Positions 9,978 to 19,059 of a stretch of DNA of 64,000 nucleotides are shown in pieces. The stretch is from positions 60,309-124,308 of the forward strand of contig CALWSK010000013.1 of assembly GCA_944384195.1 (NCBI GenBank), read 5' to 3'. Made by a program: the position numbers and the translations under genes. This DNA comes from an uncultured Clostridia bacterium (GTDB lineage: Bacteria > Bacillota > Clostridia > Lachnospirales > CAG-274). Position 1 is the stretch's first letter. Every line of letters begins with the position of its first letter. The notes under the pieces were generated by a model, which saw nothing but the letters and a program-made list of their open reading frames with translations, ran no database searches and was not told where the DNA came from.

Positions 9978-10048
9978 AATACTAGCATTTTTTTGTTGAA
10001 TTATATATAATATAATTTGAATATTTTTAATTTTAGAGGTGAATTTTT

Positions 10049-11659
10049 TTGAAGAGTTTTAAAAAAGTTTTTAGTATTATATTAGTAATTTGCCTTATAT
10101 TTTTAAACTTATCTACTATTTATGCAAACACACAGGATATACCAGAAATTATAGTAGGTTTATTAAAATATAGCAAAGTTTTTGAATTAGATTTAAGTGT
10201 TAAAGGAGAACTATTAGTCTCTGATGATGAAAATTTTTATAATACAAATTTTAAAAATATTTCATTTAAAATAAAATCTATTTCAAGTTATATAATAAAA
10301 GAAGATAAAACAAACATGCCATCATTTATAAATAATGATAATAATAAATTTATTTTAAAAGATGGAGATTTTTATTATGCTTATGGACTTTTTTCTAATG
10401 AAGCACAAGCTAAAGATTTCTATACTAAAAATAATCTAAAAGGATATATAAAAAAAGAAAATTTAATCGGATTATTTATAGATAACAAACTAGTTATGGC
10501 TTGTAAAAATAGTTTATTTATTAAATCATCAGATGGATTTATTACTGTAGGAAAAGATAAGTATAGAAATTTTACAGAAATTACATATAGAAATAATGGA
10601 TTATATACTTTAAATCATATAAGTGTAGAAGAATATTTATATAGTGTTGTACCATCAGAGATGCCTCCTTCTTGGCATAAAGAAGCATTAAAAGCACAAG
10701 CTGTGGCAGCAAGAAATTATGCAATAGCAAATAGAGGAACACATAGTTTTGAAGGCTTTGACGTCTGTGATAGCATTCATTGTCAAGTATATAGCGGAGT
10801 ATCTAAAGAACAAGATTCTACAAATGTTGCAGTTGATGAAACTAAAGGAATTATGGCTTATTTTAATGGAGAGTCTATAAATGCTGTGTTTTCTTCATCT
10901 AGTGGTGGATATACTGACAATTCTGAAAATGTTTGGGGAAATAAAATACCTTATCTTAGAGCAGTTGAAGATAAGTATGAAGAAGGGTATAAAACTTGGA
11001 CAAGAACATTTACTTTTGATGAATTATCTAATCTTGCTGGAATAGGAAATATATCAGAAATTATAGTACAAAATTCTACTCAAACAGGCAGGGTATTATC
11101 TATAAAACTTATAGGAGATAAAGGTGAAAAAATTTTAGAAAAAGAGGAAGTAAGAACTTTTTTTTCTAAGACTAAAGATGGAAGTCTTCTTAGTAAGAAT
11201 TTTATTTTATCGAATAATTCAAAATCTATTCAAACTCCAATTTTAGTTAATTCAAAATTAACTACTTTAAATAATGCAAATAATAATGAATTATATATGA
11301 TTAAAGAAAAATCTGAAATAACTAAGATTAATAATAATATTTATGCTATTGATAAAAATAATAAGATTTCTAATATAAATAGTCCTTACATAATAGATAA
11401 AAATAATAAAATTACTAATATTAAAGATAATACGGAAGTTAAACAACCAGAAACAACTCAAACATCTCCTAATGATATTATAGAAACAGCTTATGCTACT
11501 AGTTTAAAAAGATCAAATAGCCAAAGTATAACTTTTGTGGGAAAAGGTTGGGGACATGGTGTTGGTATGAGTCAGTATGGAGCTAATAGTTTAGCAAAAA
11601 AAGGATATAAATTTAATGACATTTTAAAATATTATTATACAGGAATAGAAGTGAGGTAA
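10049..11659 (+). CDS. SpoIID/LytB-domain protein (exported, with SPOR-like segment)
   Basis: 536-aa exported protein. Signal peptide at about 1-27. A SPOR-like segment near 107-150 (FYYAYGLFSNEAQAKDFY) may bind glycan. The SpoIID/LytB core starts near 190 with VEEYLYSVVPSEMPPSWHKE; the Glu in PSEM corresponds to the residue needed for glycan cleavage by SpoIID. VFSSSSGGYTDNSENVW follows, and the GWGHGVGMSQYGA tail is at the C-terminus. Between them lies a low-complexity Asn/Lys/Ile insert with repeated DKNNKI. SpoIID is a lytic transglycosylase acting on peptidoglycan in spore engulfment; this homologue could act there or in general wall turnover. TTG start at 10049 after GAGGTGA. Confidence 0.85.
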   Translation: MKSFKKVFSIILVICLIFLNLSTIYANTQDIPEIIVGLLKYSKVFELDLSVKGELLVSDDENFYNTNFKNISFKIKSISSYIIKEDKTNMPSFINNDNNKFILKDGDFYYAYGLFSNEAQAKDFYTKNNLKGYIKKENLIGLFIDNKLVMACKNSLFIKSSDGFITVGKDKYRNFTEITYRNNGLYTLNHISVEEYLYSVVPSEMPPSWHKEALKAQAVAARNYAIANRGTHSFEGFDVCDSIHCQVYSGVSKEQDSTNVAVDETKGIMAYFNGESINAVFSSSSGGYTDNSENVWGNKIPYLRAVEDKYEEGYKTWTRTFTFDELSNLAGIGNISEIIVQNSTQTGRVLSIKLIGDKGEKILEKEEVRTFFSKTKDGSLLSKNFILSNNSKSIQTPILVNSKLTTLNNANNNELYMIKEKSEITKINNNIYAIDKNNKISNINSPYIIDKNNKITNIKDNTEVKQPETTQTSPNDIIETAYATSLKRSNSQSITFVGKGWGHGVGMSQYGANSLAKKGYKFNDILKYYYTGIEVR

Positions 11660-11667
11660 TATAAATT

Positions 11668-12699
11668 ATGAATTTAAAAGATTTTTATTTTGATTTGCCA
11701 GAAGAGCTAATAGCACAAACTCCTCTTAATGATAGGACAAGCTCTAAACTTATGGTACTAAATAAAGCAACTGGTGAAATAAAACATGAAGAAAAATTTT
11801 CTAATATATTAGATTATTTAAAAGAGGGAGATTGTCTTGTGCTTAATGAAACAAGAGTTATACCAGCTAGATTATTTGGTAAAAGAAAGCATACAGGAGC
11901 TAATATAGAATTTCTACTTTTAGAAAGAAAAACAAAAGATAGATGGGAAGTCCTTGTAAATCCTGGTAGGAAAGCTAAAATAGGAGATATAGTTATATTT
12001 AGTGATAAGCTAGAAGCAGAAATAATAGATATTACAGATGGTGGAAATAGAATAGTTGAATTTAAATATCAAGGGATATTTGAACAAATACTTGATGAAC
12101 TTGGACAAATGCCATTACCACCTTACATAAAAGAAAAATTAGAAGATAGAGAAAGGTATCAAACAGTATATGCTAAAAATGAAGGTTCTTGTGCTGCTCC
12201 AACTGCCGGATTACATTTTACAGAAGAACTTTTAAGTAAAGCAAAAAAGAAAGGAGTTCATATAGCTAAACTTACATTACATGTTGGACTTGGAACATTT
12301 AGACCAGTTAAAGTAGATAATATATTAGAGCATAAAATGCATTCTGAATATTATATGATAGATGAAGAAAATGCTGATATTATAAATAAATGTAAGAAAA
12401 ATGGGGGTAGGGTAATAGCAGTAGGTACTACTAGTGCTAGAACTTTAGAAAGCGTGGTAGATGAACAAGGTTTTGTTAAAAAAAGTAGTGGATATACAGA
12501 CATTTTTATATATCCATCGTATAATTTTAAAATAGTAGATAATCTTATAACAAATTTTCATTTGCCAGAATCTACACTTATAATGTTAGTTAGTGCTCTT
12601 GCAAATAAGGATATAATATTAAATGCATATAAAGAAGCAATAAAAAACAATTATAGATTTTTTAGCTTTGGCGACGCTATGTTTATAACAAAATGGTGA
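11668..12699 (+). CDS. queA: S-adenosylmethionine:tRNA ribosyltransferase-isomerase
   Basis: QueA transfers and isomerises the ribose of S-adenosylmethionine onto preQ1 in tRNA, making epoxyqueuosine in the queuosine pathway. The 343-aa product is full length and begins with [15 protein letters not shown]. It has the hallmark blocks [34 protein letters not shown] and [15 protein letters not shown]. The ATG follows GAGGT. It is 8 bases after the SpoIID-like gene and 4 bases before rarA, so probably in one operon. No tgt, yajC or ruvB neighbour is present here. Confidence 0.97.
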   Translation: MNLKDFYFDLPEELIAQTPLNDRTSSKLMVLNKATGEIKHEEKFSNILDYLKEGDCLVLNETRVIPARLFGKRKHTGANIEFLLLERKTKDRWEVLVNPGRKAKIGDIVIFSDKLEAEIIDITDGGNRIVEFKYQGIFEQILDELGQMPLPPYIKEKLEDRERYQTVYAKNEGSCAAPTAGLHFTEELLSKAKKKGVHIAKLTLHVGLGTFRPVKVDNILEHKMHSEYYMIDEENADIINKCKKNGGRVIAVGTTSARTLESVVDEQGFVKKSSGYTDIFIYPSYNFKIVDNLITNFHLPESTLIMLVSALANKDIILNAYKEAIKNNYRFFSFGDAMFITKW

Positions 12700-12703
12700 T
12701 TTT

Positions 12704-13999
12704 ATGGATTTATTTGAATATCAAAATAACAAAATTAAAGATAAAAAGCCACTTGCTGATAGATTACGTCCAAAAACTCTAGAAGATTTTATAGGACAAG
12801 AAGAAATTTTAGGACAAAATGGGATATTATATAGAGCTATTAAAAAAGATTGTCTTTCTTCTCTTATACTATATGGGCCTTCTGGAACTGGAAAAACAAG
12901 TCTTGCAAAAATTATAGCAAATACAACTAAATCACATTTTGAAACTTTAAATGCTACAGGTTCAGCATCTAAAGACTTAAAACAAATTATGATAGAAGCT
13001 AAAAATCGAAGAAGATTTAATATAAAAACTATTTTATTTATAGATGAGATACACAGATATAATAAGGCACAACAAGATTTATTATTACCATATTTAGAAG
13101 ATGGTAGTATAATTTTAATAGGTGCAACAACTGAAAATCCTTATTTTGAAATAAATAAGGCTATTATATCTAGAAGTCTTGTGTATAAATTTGAACCCAT
13201 TAGTAAAAATAATATTAAAAATCTTATTTTAAAGGCTTTATCTGATTGTAAAGATGGAATAGGGGAATTGAATATTTCTATAGAAGAAGAGGCTTTAGAA
13301 TTTCTTGCTATAAATGCTAATGGAGATTGTAGAGTAGCTTTAAACCATTTAGAACTTATTGCTCCTATATTTGAAAATGATAAAATAACTCTTAAAGATA
13401 TAGAAAATTGTTTTCAAAATAAATACATTAAATATGATAAAGATGGAGATAATCATTATGATTATATATCTGCTTTTATAAAAAGTATTCGTGGTAGTGA
13501 TATTGATGCGTCTTTATATTATTTAGCTAGGATGCTTTTAGCTGGTGAAGATATTAAATTTATTGCAAGAAGACTTATTATACTTGCGTCTGAAGATATC
13601 GGAAATGCTAATCCACAAGCTTTGCAATTAGCTACTTCTAATTTTTATGCTATTTCTGTAGTAGGTATGCCAGAAGCTAGAATAATCCTTGCTCAAACTA
13701 CTATATATCTAGCTTCTTCTCCTAAAAGTAATGCTTCTTATTTAGCTATAGAAAAAGCACTTCAAGATGCTAAAATACCTATAAAAACTATACCTTATCA
13801 TATAAAAGATGCACATTATCAAGGTTCAGAAAAATTTGGGAATGGAATAGACTATAAATACCCACATAATTATAAAAATTCCTATGTAGAACAACAGTAT
13901 TTACCAGATGAAGTTAAAGATAGTCATTACTATTTTGCAAAAGACATTGGTTATGAAAAACAAATAAAAAGTTGGATTAAAAATTTAAAGGAGTGTTAA
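12704..13999 (+). CDS. rarA: Replication-associated recombination ATPase RarA/MgsA
   Basis: AAA+ ATPase related to clamp-loader subunits, acting at stalled replication forks. It opens with PLADRLRPKTLEDFIGQEEIL, then Walker A GPSGTGKTS (about 62-70), Walker B ILFIDEIHR (about 111-119), sensor 1 GATTENP and the C-terminal tetramerisation part with SEDIGNANPQAL, VGMPEARIILAQ and HIKDAHYQGS. 431 aa is the usual length. The start ATG at 12704 follows GGTGAT, four bases after queA. The next gene starts two bases after its stop. Confidence 0.95.
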   Translation: MDLFEYQNNKIKDKKPLADRLRPKTLEDFIGQEEILGQNGILYRAIKKDCLSSLILYGPSGTGKTSLAKIIANTTKSHFETLNATGSASKDLKQIMIEAKNRRRFNIKTILFIDEIHRYNKAQQDLLLPYLEDGSIILIGATTENPYFEINKAIISRSLVYKFEPISKNNIKNLILKALSDCKDGIGELNISIEEEALEFLAINANGDCRVALNHLELIAPIFENDKITLKDIENCFQNKYIKYDKDGDNHYDYISAFIKSIRGSDIDASLYYLARMLLAGEDIKFIARRLIILASEDIGNANPQALQLATSNFYAISVVGMPEARIILAQTTIYLASSPKSNASYLAIEKALQDAKIPIKTIPYHIKDAHYQGSEKFGNGIDYKYPHNYKNSYVEQQYLPDEVKDSHYYFAKDIGYEKQIKSWIKNLKEC

Positions 14000-14000
14000 T

Positions 14001-14342
14001 ATGAATGAATTTAATAACAATTCTAGCTTAGATTTTAATTTTAAAAAATTTCAATTTATAGCTAATCCTTGGGCATTTTTTGGATATACTATAATAGTAT
14101 CTCTTGGAAGTGCACTTACTTTTGGTATACTATATCCATTTTTAAGCGGTGTTATGGTTAGATGGTGTGTAAGAAATACACTATATGAAGGAAGAAATTT
14201 AGAATTTGTAGGTTCTTCTTCAGAATTATATATTAAAATAATAATTTTTGGAATAATAAGTATATTTACTTTTGGGCTTGGTATGATATTTTATGGATAT
14301 TATTTTGTAAAATGGATTATAGAAAATATTAAAATAAGTTAA
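14001..14342 (+). CDS. Small membrane protein resembling DUF898/YjgN segments
   Basis: 113-aa protein with two long hydrophobic stretches (about 24-52 and 76-106). The pattern of TFGILYPFLSGVMVRWCVRN followed by GRNLEFVGSSSEL resembles a single unit of DUF898 (YjgN-like) membrane proteins, which are usually several units long. I cannot assign a function. It begins two bases after rarA with AAAGGAG as ribosome site, so it is the last gene of that operon, and a symmetric terminator follows at once. Confidence 0.7.
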   Translation: MNEFNNNSSLDFNFKKFQFIANPWAFFGYTIIVSLGSALTFGILYPFLSGVMVRWCVRNTLYEGRNLEFVGSSSELYIKIIIFGIISIFTFGLGMIFYGYYFVKWIIENIKIS

Positions 14343-14368
14343 AAAGAGAGCATATATATGCTCTCTTT
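14343..14368. terminator. Bidirectional terminator between convergent operons
   Basis: A perfect 26-base palindrome whose halves are AAAGAGAGCATA and TATGCTCTCTTT, with T-rich sequence on both outer sides. It terminates the rarA operon on the plus strand and, overlapping the stop region, the iron-uptake operon on the minus strand. Confidence 0.8.
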
Positions 14369-15338
14369 ATTTTATAAAGCTAGTAGCCTCATCTACCATA
14401 TTATTAACAGATATAAGTCCAGTTCCTGCTATATACCAGTATTCTGCATTTAACATTATTATTTTATTATTTTTATAAGCATTTGTATTTTTTATAAGTT
14501 CATTATCTATAGCTACAGTTGCTTTTCCATCTCCTCCAACTACAGAATCTCTATCTACAACAAATAAAATATCTGGATTTATTTTAGATATATATTCATA
14601 TGAAATTTCTTTTCCGTGAGTTGGTATTTCTTCTCCATCTTTATATATATTTTCATCTGCTTGTTTAAATCCTAAAACATCATGAATAAACCCAAAGCGA
14701 GAACCAGAACCATATACACTTAATTTTCCTCCATTAGTTAAAATAACTAAGGCTTTTTCATCTAAATTATTTATTTTTTGTTTAGCTTCATCTATCTTTT
14801 TAACTAATTCGTTATATTTTTCTTCTGCTAAATCTTGCTTATTAAATATTTTACCTACATTTGTAACATTTGTTTTTAAATCTTGCATAAAGTTTTTATA
14901 ATCCATATCTACATATATAGTAGGTGCAATTTTATTAAGTTCTTCGTAAAAATCTGCTTGTCTTCCACTTATAAATATAACATCTGGTTTAAAATTATAA
15001 ATTTCTTCTAAATTAGGCTCTTTTAATCCACCAGCATTTATAGAATTTTCAAATCCTGTTATATATGAAGGTATATTTTTTAAAGGTAATGCAAATTCTG
15101 CATCAATTTCTAAGGCTTTCATAGTATCTAAAGTACTCATATCAAACACAACAACTTTTTTAGGATTTAATTTTACAGTTGCTTCTCCTTTAGAATGTTT
15201 TATGGTTATTGTTTGTTCTTGTTGTTCTTCATTACTTGTGATGTTGTCTTGATTATTTGTAGTAGATTTAGTGCTTCCACAAGCAAATAAGCTAGATGCT
15301 ATTAAAAATGTGATTGATAATTTTATAAATTTTTTCAT
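14367..15338 (-). CDS. Iron-siderophore ABC transporter substrate-binding lipoprotein (YclQ/FatB/CeuE type)
   Basis: Extracytoplasmic binding protein of 323 aa. The signal peptide ends in the lipobox LFAC with Cys20 as the lipidated residue. The mature part has the class III fold pattern: KVVVFDMSTLDTMKALEID, then NLEEIYNFKPDVIFISGRQ and ISKINPDILFVVDRD. KTTVAI-like and GGKLSVYGSGSRFGFIHDVLG blocks are typical of the FatB/YclQ/CeuE group, which binds petrobactin, other catecholates or vibriobactin-type ligands. It is the last gene of the minus-strand permease-permease-ATPase-binding protein operon, the same order as yclNOPQ. The ligand is an inference from family only. Confidence 0.92.
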   Translation of the reverse strand: MKKFIKLSITFLIASSLFACGSTKSTTNNQDNITSNEEQQEQTITIKHSKGEATVKLNPKKVVVFDMSTLDTMKALEIDAEFALPLKNIPSYITGFENSINAGGLKEPNLEEIYNFKPDVIFISGRQADFYEELNKIAPTIYVDMDYKNFMQDLKTNVTNVGKIFNKQDLAEEKYNELVKKIDEAKQKINNLDEKALVILTNGGKLSVYGSGSRFGFIHDVLGFKQADENIYKDGEEIPTHGKEISYEYISKINPDILFVVDRDSVVGGDGKATVAIDNELIKNTNAYKNNKIIMLNAEYWYIAGTGLISVNNMVDEATSFIK

Positions 15339-15364
15339 AAAAATTCTCCTTTATATTTTTATAT

Positions 15365-16123
15365 TTATTTATAATAGAGACATATATTATCTCCATCTAT
15401 ATTTTTTACTTTTATATCTATATTGTATATTTCTTTTAAAACAGATTCTTTTATTATTTCTTCTTTTTTATCTATTTTTATTATTTTTCCATTTTTCATT
15501 GCTATTATATAATCTGCATATAAGGATACAAAATTTATATCATGTATTACTATAATTACAGTTTTACCCATTTCTTCTGTAAGTTTTTTAACATTTTTCA
15601 TAATTTTTACACAATGATGCATATCTAGATTATTTAAAGGTTCATCCAGAAATATATATTCTGTATCTTGAGCTATAATCATTGAAATAAAAGCCATCTG
15701 TCTTTGACCACCTGAAAGTTCATCTATGTATCTATCTTGTAATTCTTCTATTTCCATATATTTTATAGCATTATCTACTTTTTCTTTATCTTGATTAGTA
15801 AGTATACCATTAGAATATGGAAATCTACCAAAATTTACAAGCTCTCTTACTGTAAGTTTTATGTTGAGATTATTAGTTTGTTTTAATGTAGAAATTTTTT
15901 TTGATAATTCATTTGTTTTCCAAGAAGATAATTCTTTTTCATCTATAAATATTTCACCACTATTTTTAGATAATGTACGACTTATTATAGAAAGTAGGGT
16001 ACTTTTACCAGCTCCATTAGAACCTATAAAAGCTATTACTTTTCCTTTTGGTATTTCTAAGGATACATTATCTATTATTTTTTTATCACCATATTTTTTA
16101 TTAATATTTTTTAATTTTATCAT
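15365..16123 (-). CDS. Iron-siderophore ABC transporter ATP-binding protein (YclP/FatE type)
   Basis: 252-aa ATPase with Walker A GSNGAGKST (35-43), signature LSGGQRQM (about 135-142), Walker B YIFLDEPLNNLD and the H-loop VIHDINFVS. Its start ATG shares its A with the TAA stop of the upstream permease (TAATG), a sign of coupled translation. AAGGAG lies about a dozen bases upstream. It energises import through the two permeases encoded just before it. The gene is 26 bases before the binding-protein gene. Confidence 0.94.
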   Translation of the reverse strand: MIKLKNINKKYGDKKIIDNVSLEIPKGKVIAFIGSNGAGKSTLLSIISRTLSKNSGEIFIDEKELSSWKTNELSKKISTLKQTNNLNIKLTVRELVNFGRFPYSNGILTNQDKEKVDNAIKYMEIEELQDRYIDELSGGQRQMAFISMIIAQDTEYIFLDEPLNNLDMHHCVKIMKNVKKLTEEMGKTVIIVIHDINFVSLYADYIIAMKNGKIIKIDKKEEIIKESVLKEIYNIDIKVKNIDGDNICLYYK

Positions 16124-17073
16124 TAATTTTTAGTCTCCTTTAATATTAGATACAGAAAATATAGACCTCCTATAAAATTTATTAATGTTCCCACAGTAGT
16201 AGAAAAATTGAATACTTTTTCTACTAAAAATTGTCCTAAAACTAAAGAAAAAAATCCAATTAAAAATCCACAAAATATCCTATGTCTATGACTATAAGTT
16301 TTTAGTATTTCTCTTGAAATACTAGCGACTAATATTCCTAAGAAAGTTATAGGTCCTACAAGAGCAGTAGAAACGGATACTAATATACTTATTACCATTA
16401 AATTTTTTAATATAAATTTATTATAGCTTATCCCAAGATTTATAGCTTGGTCTTTACCTAAACATAATACATCTAATTTACTACTATCCTTTATAGTTAT
16501 CAAAAATAGAATTAATACTATTATTAAACTTATAAAAAGTAAACTAAAATTTATATTTGAAAAACTAGCAAACATTTTTCCTTGTAAAACTAAAAATTCA
16601 TTTGGATCAAGTATTACTTGCATAAATGTAGATATACCATCAAAGAAATTTCCTAAAATCATTCCACATAAAATTAGAAAGTATAAATTTCGGTTTTCTT
16701 TTAAGAATAATATAAAAAATAAAATAAAAGAAAAAAATAACATAAATAAAATGGATAGAAAATAATTTGTATATCCTGTCATCATAGAAAGAGTTTTTGA
16801 ACCAAAGAAATATACTATAAATGTTTGAACAAACATATATAAAGAATCTAATCCTATTACAGAAGGGGTTAAAATATTATTATTTGTTATAGTTTGAAAA
16901 CTTATAGATGAATATGCTATACAATAGCTACATAAGCCTATAGCAATAATTTTTGATAATCTTTTTGGTAAAAAATATTCTATATTATCTTTAGTTATAC
17001 CTAAAAATATAGATAATAGACAAGCAGATATTGTAAGTACGGATAATACAATAATTTTTTGATTTTTAGACAT
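16123..17073 (-). CDS. Iron-siderophore ABC transporter permease 2 (YclO/FatC type)
   Basis: 316-aa FecCD permease with about nine or ten transmembrane helices. Family blocks are NILTPSVIGLDSLYMF near residue 75, CLGKDQAINLGISYNKF (the ATPase-coupling loop) and TALVGPITFLGILVASISREILKTYSHR. Proteins of this branch lack the extra N-terminal helix of BtuC-type permeases and work as heterodimers, in line with the partner permease encoded 13 bases upstream. It starts with ATG after AAGGAGG. Confidence 0.92.
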   Translation of the reverse strand: MSKNQKIIVLSVLTISACLLSIFLGITKDNIEYFLPKRLSKIIAIGLCSYCIAYSSISFQTITNNNILTPSVIGLDSLYMFVQTFIVYFFGSKTLSMMTGYTNYFLSILFMLFFSFILFFILFLKENRNLYFLILCGMILGNFFDGISTFMQVILDPNEFLVLQGKMFASFSNINFSLLFISLIIVLILFLITIKDSSKLDVLCLGKDQAINLGISYNKFILKNLMVISILVSVSTALVGPITFLGILVASISREILKTYSHRHRIFCGFLIGFFSLVLGQFLVEKVFNFSTTVGTLINFIGGLYFLYLILKETKN

Positions 17074-17086
17074 AAACCCTCCTTAA

Positions 17087-18043
17087 TTATATATTCTTTT
17101 TAAATAATATAATCAAAAAAATAAAACTTCCTAAGATGCTGATTATAGTACTTACATTTATTTCGTATGGGAATATAATAACTCTACTTAATATATCACA
17201 AATAAGTACAAATATAGCGCCTATTAATCCTATATCAAAAATTGTATGTTTTATATTATCTCCTTTTGTCATAGAAACTAAATTTGGTATTATAAGTCCT
17301 ACAAAAGGTATACTGCCTATAGTAACAACTATTAATGATGTTATAAATGAAACAATTATAAGTCCTATAGATACTATTTTTTGGTAATTAACACCTAAAT
17401 TTGTAGAAAGTTCTTCTCCCATACTTGCTATAGTAAATTTATCAGCATATATATAAGCTAATATAAAAGCCGGTAATCCAAGATATAAAATTTCATAATT
17501 GCCCTTGACAACTGCAGAAAAATTACCATTTAGCCAAGATGAAATATTCTGGATAATATCATATTTATAAGCAATAAAGCTTGTTATAGAAGTTATAACA
17601 TTACCTATCATCATTCCTATAAGAGGTACAATTAAATTATTTTTAAATTTTACTTTTTTTAATATTCCAACAAAAATTAAATTCCCTAAAATAGCTATTA
17701 AAAACGCAATAAAAATTTTTATTAATTTGCTTTCTTTATTGAAAAATAAAATAACAAAAACAATTCCTAGTTTGCACCACTGCATAGTACCAGCTGTTGA
17801 AGGGGATACAAATTTATTATTAGTTATATTTTGCATAATAAGACCACAAATACTAAGCAAAGCACCTGTCAATATTGTAGCAAATAATCTAGGAAAACGA
17901 CTAATTGTTATTATAAATAAATCTTCTTTATTTTGAGCTATTGCTCCTAATATACTAAAATCTTTTACACCTATTTGTATAGATATAAGGCTTAAGCATA
18001 TTAGTAATACAATATTAAAAATTCTATTTTTAAATAATAGCAT
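17087..18043 (-). CDS. Iron-siderophore ABC transporter permease 1 (YclN/FatD type)
   Basis: First gene of the operon, a 318-aa FecCD permease. It has multiple hydrophobic segments and the family blocks TGALLSICGLIMQNITNNKFVSPS, SMGEELSTNLGVNYQK (coupling loop) and IPFVGLIIPNLVSMTKG. The start ATG follows AAAGGAGGTAAT. The leader upstream carries a strong promoter and a palindromic operator candidate, so the whole operon is probably repressed when iron is ample. This is the second siderophore-type importer in the window; the first ends at base 1163. Confidence 0.92.
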   Translation of the reverse strand: MLLFKNRIFNIVLLICLSLISIQIGVKDFSILGAIAQNKEDLFIITISRFPRLFATILTGALLSICGLIMQNITNNKFVSPSTAGTMQWCKLGIVFVILFFNKESKLIKIFIAFLIAILGNLIFVGILKKVKFKNNLIVPLIGMMIGNVITSITSFIAYKYDIIQNISSWLNGNFSAVVKGNYEILYLGLPAFILAYIYADKFTIASMGEELSTNLGVNYQKIVSIGLIIVSFITSLIVVTIGSIPFVGLIIPNLVSMTKGDNIKHTIFDIGLIGAIFVLICDILSRVIIFPYEINVSTIISILGSFIFLIILFKKNI

Positions 18044-18091
18044 ATTACCTCCTTTTTAAAGTAGTTAGATTATGGTTTTATTTGTAATCTA

Positions 18092-18111
18092 AAACTAACT
18101 TAAATTAGTTT
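18092..18111. promoter_or_regulatory. Palindromic operator candidate for an iron-dependent repressor
   Basis: AAACTAACTT and AAATTAGTTT form a 20-base inverted repeat with one mismatch pair. It covers the last five bases of the -10 of the iron operon and the start-site region. The spacing and TTAG/CTAA arms recall DtxR/IdeR-family boxes more than a Fur box. Identity of the repressor is inference; no such gene lies in the window. Confidence 0.5.
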
Positions 18112-18135
18112 AACATAACATATTTAAATTGTCAA
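18107..18135 (-). promoter_or_regulatory. Sigma-A promoter of the iron-siderophore operon
   Basis: On the minus strand TTGACA (18130-18135) is followed by a 17-base spacer and TAAACT (18107-18112). The -35 is a perfect consensus and the -10 matches four of six. The -10 is overlapped by the palindrome at 18092-18111. Confidence 0.75.
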
Positions 18136-18150
18136 GTTTATTATAATAAC

Positions 18151-18197
18151 AAAAAACCCTATCTAATATAAATTTTTGTCATTAGATAGAGTTTTTT
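18151..18197 (-). terminator. Terminator after the SGNH hydrolase gene
   Basis: CTATCTAAT (18159-18167) pairs with ATTAGATAG (18181-18189), extended by A6/T6 arms. On the minus strand it ends in TTTTTT. It separates the SGNH gene from the promoter of the iron operon that is read in the same direction. Confidence 0.8.
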
Positions 18198-18284
18198 AAA
18201 TTATATATAAATAAAATATATATTTAAAACTATTGTTTTTTTAAAATTAATACATTATAATTATAAAAAATAATAAAAGAAGAA

Positions 18285-18983
18285 TTAATCTATTATATTG
18301 GCTATATAATTAGCTATAAATAAATTACCTTTTCTATTTGGGTGAATTCCATCAAAAAACCATTGTGGTCTTTTTTTAGTAAAGTTGTATAAATCTATTA
18401 TATTTATATTTGCTTCATCAGCAATTTCTCTTATTATAGGACAAATTTCATCGCGTATAACTTTATTTTGTATAGATTTATCATTTTTAACTTTTATAAA
18501 AGCTTTAGGGGGCGTCATAATATATATTTTAGAATTTTTTAAAAGAATCTTATAAGTTTTTACAAGCTTAAGATATTCTTCTTTATATTTTTTTGCATTC
18601 CAATTTATAGCTTTAGAATCATTTGAACCTAGCATAATTATAACTATATCTGGATTTTGAGAAAGCGATTTTTCTATAAAGCTAGTTTTTTTATAAGGAT
18701 GATTACCGGTACTTAGCAATGTTCTGCTACTTGCTCCATAATTAAAAATTTTATATTTTTTACCAAGAATTTTAGAAAGCATATAAGGGTAGGTACTAAA
18801 AGTCCTTCTAAATTCTACACCAAGTCCATATGTTATACTGTCTCCTATGCATACTATTTTTTTGTTTCCTTTACCTATTTTTTGAACACTAGGATAGAAA
18901 ATTTTATATGCTTTAATAGAAATAATAGATAAGATAAATAATAATTTTAAATAATATTTATAATAATTTTGATTTTTTTTCAT
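18285..18983 (-). CDS. SGNH/GDSL-family hydrolase, membrane anchored
   Basis: 232-aa esterase/lipase-like protein with an N-terminal hydrophobic anchor (about 10-28). The SGNH residues are visible: Ser49 in IGDSITYGLG (block I), Gly in NYGASSR (block II), Asn in MLGSNDS (block III), and Asp/His in FDGIHPNRKG (block V). It faces the outside. I use the ATG at 18983, which lies at proper distance from GGGGTGA; the GTG at 18992 is on that ribosome site. It is divergent from an acyltransferase-3 gene 76 bases away. Such pairs add and remove O-acetyl groups on surface glycans, but the substrate here is unknown. Confidence 0.85.
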   Translation of the reverse strand: MKKNQNYYKYYLKLLFILSIISIKAYKIFYPSVQKIGKGNKKIVCIGDSITYGLGVEFRRTFSTYPYMLSKILGKKYKIFNYGASSRTLLSTGNHPYKKTSFIEKSLSQNPDIVIIMLGSNDSKAINWNAKKYKEEYLKLVKTYKILLKNSKIYIMTPPKAFIKVKNDKSIQNKVIRDEICPIIREIADEANINIIDLYNFTKKRPQWFFDGIHPNRKGNLFIANYIANIID

Positions 18984-19059
18984 ATATATCACCCCTTCTT
19001 TTATTTAATATTAATTAATTTTGTATATTTTGTCAATAAAAATCTTAGGAGGTTTAGAA

